From Eucalyptus grandis (Eukaryota; Streptophyta; Magnoliopsida; Myrtales; Myrtaceae), in contig NC_052621.1 in the NCBI RefSeq assembly GCF_016545825.1, positions 6,534,199-6,598,198 on the forward strand: a stretch of DNA of 64,000 bases. Direction: 5' to 3'. Position numbers and translations under genes: made by a program. Under the pieces are notes generated by a model that was given only the letters and a program-made list of their open reading frames with translations, had not been told where the DNA came from and ran no database searches. Numbering within the stretch: the first letter of the stretch is position 1; each line of letters begins with the position of its first letter. Positions 50,950 through 60,620 of the stretch are shown here, in pieces.

Positions 50950-52513
50950 TTTTCTTTATTAAAATTCTCGCTTGGATCCGGTTCATTGCGATGGATAGGA
51001 TGAATCCTGCTAATCCAAGAAATGGGTGTCGATTTAATCTAGTAAGCAGGAGATCACTTGGCTCCTAATGGACCAGATCCAGCATAGAAGTATGGACCCT
51101 TTATTTCTCGGGGGAATATGTTTCGATAAACTGGACGATGGTAGGAACATTCTGATGTTTTATTCTGTTTAATATTTGTCTTCGTGCATTCCGATGCGTG
51201 CCCGTGACCAACATAGTCTCCGGGGGCAGCTTAGTTCAGTCACATCATGATGGAGAACGATACACTGTTGTTTCCTCTGTGGAAAGTACTTGGCCCTGTG
51301 TAAGTGAGAGTACTCATTTTTTATAAGCACCTTCTTACTGTCATCTGTCTGGGCCCGAGGGTCTCGATTTCAATACTCAAAGCTGGCTTCTCCCATGAGA
51401 GGAGGAAAAAGGAAATATAGAGGGGGACCTTGTGCATGGCTAGGCTAGAGATTCCCCTACAGGTAGCACGCGTGTCCATTGCGCGAACGAATAGGGTTGG
51501 CAGAGGGACGGGTTCGAGAAGGTTGAAGCGGCTACAGATCGGGACTCGAAGAGTTCTACACTGTCGGACTGAGAAAACGGAATCGCCTCGCCCCTCTTAA
51601 TTACGAAGAAATCGGAGATGTGATTTGATTTCCTTACTGTTGGTTTTTGCCTCGACATGCTTCGCGACGGATCTGGTTTATTTGGAAACCTGAGCTTGCT
51701 CCGTTAGAGTATGATCGAGTCGAGAAACGAGCCAGGTAAAAACTCGCTGCTTTGAGTCATCTAAGGTTGTATCTTACGGGTGTGTTTTGCCATCAACTTT
51801 TAGCTTTTCCACTAAATGTTTCCAAGAGCTCGTGCGCACATGGATGCAATTGCAAACAAACAAAATACTTTTCCCCAAAGCGTGAAAAAAAAAACAATTG
51901 GAAAGAGAGACAGGGCGAGACAAAAGTTCAAATGAAATCTTCTTTATTTTACCGCCCTCTTTTCTTTTTAATTACACAAACGCATACCCGTTGATGAATT
52001 TTATAATGATGTGGACAGCTTGACCCATGTTGTCTTTCATAGGGAATTAAATTGAAAAATGTAAAGGGAAAAGAAGATCATGATGTGTCCTCTCTAAAGT
52101 ATAATAGATTGATCTTTCTAATTGAAAGTCCCAATCGAATCCACACATGATTTGGGGATCTTTGTGCCCTAATTTTTTTTCATTATTTTTAGAGTCAATT
52201 TAAAAGAAAGTGGTCAGTGATGCTTCCTTCTTCTCTGACGCATCTTCGAAATTCTCAAGCATCTCCGAAACTCACTTTCAGAAAAGGATAAAGAAAAGGA
52301 GGGAAAAGACACACGTCGTGTCTGACCGCACCACTACACATAGACGGTGGGGGGGGGGGCCGCCTTGAATAGTTACAAGAAGAGATTGCAGACCTTAGAA
52401 AAAGAATTCAAACATAAAATTATTAACTTTTCAATTTTTTTTTAAATAAAATTTTTCAAGGGTTTTTGCCAACAGTTTATACATTTAAAAATTTGTGCTA
52501 ATGTTTTTCATTT

Positions 52514-53071
52514 GGGAAAATTATTCAAAAATTATAAAATTATTGTATGGCGGTCAATTTAGTTCTAAACATTTTAATTTTGTCAATTTAATTTAAACAT
52601 ATTAACGATTTGTCAATTTAGTTATTGATTGAAAATTGCTAATGTAAATGCTGATTATACTACATGGTATAATCGACACTGACGTGCAATTTAAAAAAAA
52701 AATCTTAAGTTTTTAATATTTATATTTTCATTATGGCTATAAGCAAGCCATTGTCGTCATAAGGGTAGCCTTCACCATATATGCGAGGGTGTCTTGATGA
52801 AAGTTGCCCTTGCCAACATAATGAAAAAAGAGAAAAAAGACATAGAAGAAAAAAAATTATTATTATAAGTTCAAGGAATTGTCCTCATCAACCGTGATAG
52901 CACCATTTAGAATGGTCAGAATTCACGCTGTCAATTTCAAATCAAAATTGATTGAAATAATTAAATTGGCAAATCCGTAAAAACTTTAAGACTAATTGAC
53001 ACAATTGTAAGATTTATTATCGAATTGGCCACGGTACAATATGCTTAGGACTTTTTTTTTTTGTAATTTTC
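52514..53071. mobile_element. MITE-like element C (about 560 bp)
   Basis: The left arm begins GGGAAAATTATTCAAAAATT and the right arm in reverse complement begins GAAAATTAC. Both continue with a TTGTA..G(C/T)GG(T/C)CAATT block and repeated 'gtcaattta' units. No open frame of note. Confidence 0.65.
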
Positions 53072-53854
53072 ATGTTTATCTTCAAAAAAAGTAAAATTAT
53101 GAGAATCTTAAGATTTGGAAAAAAAAAATGTTGCAGTACATTTTTTTGGTTTTGTAGTCAGTGATTGTCCATGTCGAGTTTCATGCACCTTCACTTGTCT
53201 ACTCACTTGGGTGATCTTGAAAGCGTACTCATCCCAATCAACCAGATGCGACTATCATTTTATTTTTAGAGTGTTCCTAGTAAGATATGAACCCAAGATC
53301 ACAAGGCGATGAGTGAATTCCCTTATCGTTTAAACCAACACATTGTAAAAATAGCCAAATTAAATATAACGTTTGCGGCATCCTCTGATCTTCCGTGATA
53401 GATGAAAAGGAACATCCCCAAGATCCGTTTACCACATCATTAAAACAGCAAAAGAAAAAAAAAATGAAAGACTTGCATGCGACAATTTCCTCACTTTTGG
53501 TTGATTTCATTGCCGTGACACATTCGAGTGAAGGAAGTAACCCTTTTTCCTTCTTTTCCCGCCTATTTTCCGGCCTTGGCACTGATAAAGTTATTCTTTC
53601 TGCTCACGCAAACCACAGGTTTTTTTTTGGCTTACCGAAATTGCTTTTTTGATCGCGTCAAAACTCAATCGAGCCGATAAAGCGAGCAAGAGCTTACGAA
53701 ATAATGAGGACTAATGGCTTGGGAAATCGGATTCTGGAGACTACTTCAATTGGTGACAATGTCAACTCAAACCAATATATCAGAAGTCTAGTCCCTAAAA
53801 ATGGGTTTCAAGATATCACCTTCTTCCTTTCTGGTTGCTAAAGTCCATAGATTG

Positions 53855-53858
<4 letters not shown>

Positions 53859-53901
<43 letters not shown>
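53859..53901. repeat. long (CT)n microsatellite
   Basis: About 21 CT repeats, the longest pure dinucleotide run in the window; likely polymorphic. Confidence 0.95.
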
Positions 53902-53905
<4 letters not shown>

Positions 53906-54378
53906 AGAGGGTTCACATGGAATCTGAGAAAGATCATGTGATGTGGGTATGTGCATGAAAATGTCCACTGCACCAGTTGTCCGAGCTCCCTGCAGCAGTC
54001 GGTCGTGTTTGGAATAGAATCTTCCCCATTATTTGAGTTCCTACCTTGGACTCTTCTCCCCCTCGTGATAGATCCAATCTCCACTTTGCACTTGAAGATT
54101 GTTGAAAGCCCCTAAAGACCAATCATTTATACGATATGCTCCAAAAAAGTTGCTCTCTTCCACCAATTGGAAGCTCCCCGCATGCTGTCGAGGAAGGGCC
54201 TCTCTCTTTCCTCCTTTCTTCTTTTTCAGATGTCCATCTGAATATGTCCTTTTTCATTGTGGCAAGTTACATCCATGTATGCATGTCCTTTTCATGGTAA
54301 AAAGGTCCAAGTTCCTCTCCATTGTCTACATATATGTAGAAACCCTAAGCAATTTTATCCAAAGAGATATTCTATCGT

Positions 54379-54737
54379 GGCGTAATTACAAAATGACCCC
54401 TGAACTTTGACCCAATGTGCAATATAATTTTTGAACATTTAATTTATTCAATATGGCCCATTAATTTAACCCAATGTGCAATGTGGTTCTTAAAACTTTC
54501 GGTGAATATTCAGCTAAGTCCCCAAATTATATAAAAAAACATCCAATATCATTTTTGCATTAGTTCAAGTTCAGTGATCATATTGAAAATTTTACATATA
54601 GTCCATAATGTACCAAAATTTCAGGGATTAAATTAAACAAATCATAAGTTCATGAATGACATTACATATTGAATTAAAGTTGGGGGATCCCATTGCACAT
54701 AAAGTCAAAGTTTAGGAATTATTTGTGTTACTTTCCC
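54379..54737. mobile_element. MITE-like element D (about 360 bp), same family as B
   Basis: The left arm has CCCTGAACTTTGACCCAATG and the reverse-complemented right arm has TCCTAAACTTTGACTTTATG; both continue TGCAAT. The sub-unit 'cccaatgtgcaat' occurs twice in the left arm. Arm text matches element B (aactttaattcactatgcaat). No coding capacity. Confidence 0.75.
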
Positions 54738-54947
54738 TATATTGGAGATACCGAATGATGTGGGCTGGTATGGATCTTCAATACCCTAATTTCTTAAACC
54801 AAACTTGGTTAACTTAGCATTGCTCATAAATCCATCTCTCACCAATCGTATCGGGTCGGCCAGATCAATCAACAACTAAAACCTAAAAGCCTTGTGATTG
54901 ACTATCTTTTAGATAACTCTTATTGCCAAGCCACGAAAAAACTTAGA

Positions 54948-55178
54948 GTGCGCATGATAAAATTTCTGGAACAGAAATTGATTTCTCAATTTCTATTTCA
55001 GAAACTGATAAGCTAAAAATTTTAGTTTCTGATTTTTTTCTTCAAATCTATTTCTGAAATAGAAATCTGTTTTAGAAATAGAGAAATCAAATTGCGTTAT
55101 TTAACGGATTTCTGTTCCAACCCTGTTATAGGGAACAAAAACAGAGAAATCGAAAAACATAAATTTTATCGTGTGTAG
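54948..55178. mobile_element. MITE-like element E (about 230 bp), possibly hAT-type
   Basis: The left end TGCGCATGATAAAATTT and the reverse-complemented right end TACACACGATAAAATTT differ at three of 17 bases. The interior is a set of inverted copies of 'gaaatagaaat/atttctatttc' that would fold into a long hairpin. Ends of this kind remind me of plant hAT MITEs, but I could not find an 8-bp target duplication. Confidence 0.65.
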
Positions 55179-56203
55179 CCTTATATTTTTGGAGAAAAAC
55201 CCTTCTTGTAATTAAGCGCGAATCAAACACGACTCCTGATTAATTTCAAGACCACGTAAATCTCGCAAGTTCTTGAAAAACTTTACCCCTTTAGCAGATT
55301 GTGGCCCAATTTGAAAAGGCCCAGAATAAAGCTAAGGCCCTCCTGCATTGCCAGCCTAGGGAGTTGGCTTAGTGGGTCGAAGAACAATTACACATGTTCG
55401 GCCCGGTCCAATTTGTAGATTCGTGCAGTGTAAGGTTGAGGTTCTATCTATTTAAAGAAGTCGGAGAAAAGCCCTATTTCACAGACATTTAAATCCACAG
55501 CATGATTGTGACTCTCCTTTAGAGAAGAAAGAAAGCCTTGAATTGGCGATGCAATTGAAATAGACTCCTTGTATAAACAGTTTTTCCAGGTGATCAGACT
55601 CCTAAGATTATTAATCTGAGGTCAGTAGTTCCAGAATGTTTCTTTTCAATTCTTTATCTAATTTCATGCAAGCGTCATTTTTATTTCCATGGAAAAATTA
55701 GAAAATGTAGAGGTGAGGTGGGCCAGGCCGAGATTTAGCAAGATTGGGCTTAGCCCAACAAGTTGCTGCTGGGATGGGCCCATTGCTCTCAAAGCCCGAA
55801 ATCGTTGGCCCTCGGACTTGGTCCTCCATGTCAAGTATCGAGGAGCCCATGTAATTCCGATGTTTTCATATGATATTATCCATATTTTTGATATCGCCTT
55901 TGATGCTTAATCAAGAGGGAAAAAAATGTTTATCTCTGTTTATTGATGATAGCTTGTGTCTAGCGAGTGATGCTCAATGTTAGTGTTTTTATGGCCGTGG
56001 AATGTTGCTTATCTAGACATTGTTTGTTTCCATGCTAATTCAAGGTTAATCTAGATTTTTAAGATAAAAAGTGATTAATGAAGTGAGTGGCAAGAGAGCT
56101 GTTGCTCCTGTTTGGCTATTAAAATAGGCAAAAGCAACCCTTTGATATATTAAATATACGAATGGGCTTTTCTGGTTAAAAAAATGCACCTCCTTTTTAG
56201 TTG

Positions 56204-56273
56204 ATTGACCAAGATAGGCCTTCAATTCCTACGCATGCATTGACCAAGATAGGCCTTCAATTCCTAAGCATGC
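56204..56273. repeat. 35-bp tandem duplication
   Basis: Two adjacent copies (56204-56238 and 56239-56273) of ATTGACCAAGATAGGCCTTC plus the following AATTCCTA(C/A)GCATGC, with one mismatch. Confidence 0.93.
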
Positions 56274-57324
56274 ACTTTTCTCTTTGGTCAGAGGCTAAGC
56301 GTGCACTTAATAAACGCATTTTTTTGGGCAGCTACAATCCATGAATTGTTACGTTCTCGTCTTGGGAAAGGCACAAGAAAAGAAAAGAAAGACATATAGA
56401 ATGTGCATAGGTAGAAACACAGTTTAGGATTTATTTTGTTTGCCTCTTCCAATCATAAAACTACGACGACTAGATGAGATAAAAGAAGAAAAAAAAGGGG
56501 GAAGATCAAGAATAAACTGTTCTATCCGTGATGAAAGTCATTAATATTATTCACAATTCCATGATTTCGAGATGAAAAGAGTGTATGTAGAAAAGTGTAA
56601 ATGTTAAATAATAATGTAGAGTCATGGACATTCTAATACCCTTGCTTAATGACATGGGTTTTGTTTTATGTACAAGAAAGGAACATGCTTGTAAGGATGA
56701 CCCTAATGAAACAAGTTTGATTCTCCTACCAGTTGATACAAAGCAATACCGTATTAAGTCATCCGCTTAAGTTTTTGACTTTCATCTTATATGGTCCATC
56801 AAATTGAAATGTTTCGTGTGATTTCGAAAACTTACTAAATTGTTTCCCTCATCATAGGAAAAACCTAATCTTTTTATAAATCTCATTTGACTCTTCGCGG
56901 GAAGTTGACGTCTACAGCATTTTCTTTGAGTGCCATTCCTAAAATTACATCTTTGAGCGTGTGAACACAGCAATATTGAAAAGCAGGACATGCACATTAA
57001 ACTTTATCGAATTTTCGCATATATCCTAGTGAATTTCCACCAAAGTAAAGAGTGCTCGTTATATTTCTCTTATGAAAAAGAAATTGAGTACAAATAGGGA
57101 AGGTCTATACTTATGAAAGGGGCGTTATTGATTCGTGATTTTTCTCTACACACGTCTTAGGCTGGCTCGAATTCTTCGTGAACTTGATTAGAAGCGAGGA
57201 AAGCGTTCGGAGCTCAACTCCGGAATTCTGAGTCCCTTAAATCAATAAATTAACACAGATGGAAAGAAAAACACGATAACCATGAGAGCGAACCCATCTT
57301 GTAAGAGAGTCAAGGAGGCGGAAA

Positions 57325-57513
57325 ATGAGGGCTTACGTTTTAAGGTTGTTGTCTTGTGCTTTTCTCCTCCTTCGGCATGCTCGCCAAGTAGAGAGTGCGA
57401 GAAAAGAGTCCGATATCACGGACTTTTCCCCCATTCAATGCCGTAATTTTGGCAAGGGTCACACACCTTGTATATCGTACGTAGTAACAAAGAAATATTT
57501 GGAAAGAGTCTGA
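57325..57513 (+). CDS. short ORF, possible secreted peptide (62 aa), doubtful
   Basis: The ORF starts MRAYVLRLLSCAFLLLRHAR: a basic N-terminus followed by a hydrophobic core, like a short signal peptide. Then comes a charged 35-residue tail with two cysteines. I do not recognise the family. A GT directly after the TAC at 57481 could be a splice donor, in which case this is only a first exon. It may equally be chance or a relic. Confidence 0.25.
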   Translation: MRAYVLRLLSCAFLLLRHARQVESARKESDITDFSPIQCRNFGKGHTPCISYVVTKKYLERV

Positions 57514-58115
57514 AATTGCTGAAAGATTTAAAATATTGATTTACGATCAAATAATGATATAAAAAAAAAAAGGCGATCGGGCGATTATTGAAAGGGAGAT
57601 CGAGGGATGATAAAAGGAAGGGGGATCGACATAGGAAGTCGCTTGTATTAAAAGTAAACTAAATCAAATTAATGATCTCACAAAAAATGATAATTCGAAA
57701 TAAAGATTGCTTAGAGGATGGAAAGATTGAAAGGGCAAAATAGAAGAGTGCATTTTAGTTTTTTAAAAGAAAGAGAGAGCGAGAGAGAGAGAGGCGCGCG
57801 TGAGAACACGCGAGGGTTGCGCGCGTGGCGGCCGCAAAAATCTCAATTGTCCCGCAGCATCAGATTAAAAAATAAAATAAAAAAATAAAACCAGTGACGT
57901 GGGGTCTACTCTTCCTCCTGCCCCAAATTATTAGTATTTTATTTATTCTATTTATTTCCCCGATTTCTTCCGCTATTAACTAATTTCCCCATTTATTCTC
58001 TCTCTTTTTTTAATTTTCCCCCATTTCTTCTTCCCTGTTTGCTCCGGACTATTCACACCGATCAGCAGTCCATCATCCTCCGCCGGAATCCTCTCCTCCT
58101 CCGCCACCGCACCAT

Positions 58116-58367
58116 GTAAGCGAATTCCCTCCAACCTCTCCTCCTCCTTTCGTCTTCTTTTTTTTTTTTTTTGTCGTTTGGCTCTTCAATTCCCCGATCT
58201 CCTGCGGTCCCCTCGCTGTCCGTCTGTTTTCCTTCTTTTTGCTTCTCTTCCCGTAACGCCTGCCGCGCTCGAGTAGAAAAGCCGTAACCCATGATGGACG
58301 ATGACCATTTCTTTTGTGCGCGCGTGTTTTTCGCTTGGTGGGTTCGCTCCGGTTCGGTGGATTTCAG
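58116..58367 (+). other. probable 5' UTR intron of the ERI1-like gene
   Basis: A CT-rich leader ends ...CCGCACCAT before GTAAGC. A T/G-rich stretch then ends in ATTTCAG before GTGGGGCTTC, 50 bases upstream of the start codon. The ends fit donor and acceptor consensus; no transcript data to prove it. Confidence 0.6.
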
Positions 58368-58392
58368 GTGGGGCTTCGCGGAGGGAGATCTG

Positions 58393-58434
58393 ATGCGCCT
58401 GGCGGTCGGAGGTCCTCATGGCCCTCGAGAATAA
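58393..58434 (+). promoter_or_regulatory. upstream ORF overlapping the ERI1-like start codon
   Basis: ATG at 58393 opens a 13-codon frame ending TAA at 58432-58434. The main ATG (58418) lies inside it in another frame, so ribosomes that use the first ATG pass over the main start. It lies after the predicted leader intron, in the same exon as the main start. Such overlapping uORFs usually lower translation; the effect here is inference. Confidence 0.6.
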
Positions 58435-60620
58435 TAAAGGTGCGGTTTCTTCTTCTTCTTCTCTCTCTCTCGCGCGCGCACGCCCGATCCCCCTCTCTCT
58501 TTTCTCCCCCCCCTGTTCTTGTTCGTCCGTTCGGGTGTTTGTTCGGTTTCGATTCGTGGGTATGATTCTGTTTTTCTTGGGTCTGCGCCGGAACCCCGTG
58601 ATCGGGGTCGCGCCGGCGTTGTCGGTGCGTTTGGAATTCGATTGATCTCGGAGCGTTGCGGTTTTGCGGTTCTTGAATTTCGTACAGGATTCGGTTGGCG
58701 ATGGGTGCGTGCTTGGTGTGGTTTGCTTGCTGAATTTCGGGCTCTTTCGTTCTGTCTCTGTGCCATTTCTTTGCGATTCCCTCGAGGCGGCGTAAAAATA
58801 CGATCTTTTTGGGGGCCGTTAATTGCAAGGTCGTGGTTTGAGAGGGCTTGCGGTGGTAAAGCTCTAGCTAGACTTGCTCCTCGTCGCTTACTACAGAAAG
58901 GTGCTGTGATTAAGAGTAACATAGAGAAATAGAGTCCTGTAATCAAGATCTGGATTAGCAATTAGGATGGGGCAGTTTTGCGAATGGGACGGTTCTTGTG
59001 CTTGTGGAATTTGTTTGTGACAATAATGGTTAATTGGGGTTTAAAGCTGTATCTTGAATGCATGTTAACCGAGCACTTTTGGGTATGTTGGAGTTGGACT
59101 GCGTGTCAGGCAGGAGATTGTGCTTCTGGAGTTGGTGAGCAACATATCTTTCTACGTGAGAGAGAGTTTCTGGTTAGCTTAGAAAGCTACGTGCAGGAAG
59201 ATCATGACCCACAATAATCTCAACCTACTGGTAGCAATATCTTTCTTTATTATTTGCCCAAGTAGGTGATTCATCTTCTTTTGATGTGCTTGGGTGGGAT
59301 CTGCTCTCGAGTTGTGGAATTGTTGGAGATTATCTAGGGGCTTGCAGTGGTGTACACACTTGTCTAGATTTGGTGTTCACAGGTCATTTTCCTTTACAGT
59401 GCTTCTCAAGGGAACAGAATGAGATATTTTTTCAAGGAGAGAACTGCATCCATTGTTAGGTATAGACTGCATACTACTTTGGAGATGTAGGGTGAGTTTA
59501 GGAAACCTTTGAAGCAGCTTTGAGGACTCCTAAATCCTTTGACTGAAAGTTTTGGTGTTTCGTAAAATTATTCTGACTCTGAGAGCCCAAATTCTATCTT
59601 TTCAAAGCCCAAACCCGGAACAGTTACCCAGCTTTTTTCACTCAAAGTCCAACGTTGTTATGCAAGTCTTCCCAAACTCATCTTCAATATGTTGCATTTA
59701 ACAATTTGCTTCCTCCTATGGATTGTGCATATCATAGCTTGTAAATAGATTTTTCCTACGTCTAGTTTGATGTTTTAACTCGACATGATTCCATAGACAT
59801 GAAGCCTTTTACTTGTAATTATCAATGTCAGACATACATTTGCAACTATACTTGCGACAAAGAAACCTCTCTCCTGCTATGTTTTGGCTGTTACTATGGT
59901 ACAAATGGTTTTTAGTTTCCGATTATTGCTTCAATTTTTTTCTGGAGTGAATCGGAAGTTGTCAATCTTTTGGAGTAATGGCTAATCTGTGCCCTTATTT
60001 TAGCAGGAAACATGCAAAAATATTGTGAGGCATCCACAGGATGCCTCCAAAATAATGTATTCCCTGGTAATTTGCATTACCAAGGGAATCGTATCCATGG
60101 ATTTTTTCAGAGAATAGATGGAATAACTACCCATTCTGGAAGTGGTAATATGGACCCTAAAGACAAATTCAGCCAGACGTCCTTTACCCTTCCAGTTGAA
60201 GGTTATAGAAGTCCAATGCATCATCAAGATTTTGAGACTTGGCCAGCTTTTCATCCTGAATTTCATAAGGCACATCAGAACCAGTTATATGCACTTGAAG
60301 CTCAACATTATCCCCTCAATTATGAGTATGGTTTTCCTACTGACAACCGGTTTCAGTATGTACCCTTTAGGATGTCATCGCAAAGTTATATGCCAGATGC
60401 TCGGTCGCAAGAGTTCCAGTATTTTGTGGTTATAGATTTTGAGGCTACCTGTGACAGAGATAAGAATCCTCACCCCCAAGAGATCATTGAGTTCCCTTCT
60501 GTTTTAGTGAACAGCATGACAGGCGAACTGGAAGACTGTTTCCAGATATATGTGCGTCCTACTTACAACCAACTTCTGAGTGATTTCTGCAAAGAGCTTA
60601 CAGGCATCCAGCAAACCCAG
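58418..60620 (+). CDS. ERI1/3'hExo-like DEDDh 3'-5' exonuclease, N-terminal 212 aa (3' end outside window)
   Basis: Exons 58418-58439 (MALENNK) and 60007-60620 (from GNMQKYCEAS) are separated by a 1.57-kb GT-AG intron. Together 636 nt, phase 0. The first 140 residues are a low-complexity, Tyr/His/Gln-rich plant extension. Then the exonuclease domain begins: Exo I motif YFVVIDFEATCD, with the catalytic Asp151 and Glu153, followed by HPQEIIEFPSVLVNSMTGEL and a DFCKELTGIQQ segment, the hallmark of ERI1-type RNases. The Exo II and Exo III motifs with the remaining Asp, Asp and His must lie downstream; I found no further exon before 64000. ERI1 relatives trim small RNAs, histone mRNA 3' ends or 5.8S rRNA; the plant substrate is not deducible here. 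Start chosen as the ATG just before a good donor; a uORF overlaps it. Confidence 0.82.

Larger units (their letters stand above)
46890..58115. other. 11-kb gene-poor region rich in inverted-repeat elements
   Basis: No multi-exon gene could be built here. It holds at least five MITE-like elements (listed separately), a (GGGA)n tract, a long (CT)n run and a short tandem duplication. It also has a cluster of GGCCCA motifs without a coding gene (about 55300-55830) and one short ORF that might encode a secreted peptide. The 50,980-51,700 part is less AT-rich than its surroundings and could be an old organelle or transposon fragment; I cannot identify it. Confidence 0.5.

Noticed and set aside
58364..58961. 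Two long minus-strand open frames (154 and 181 aa) over the ERI1-like leader
   Set aside because: Arg/Lys/Pro-rich composition from the GC-rich leader and first intron; no domain and no splice or start context.
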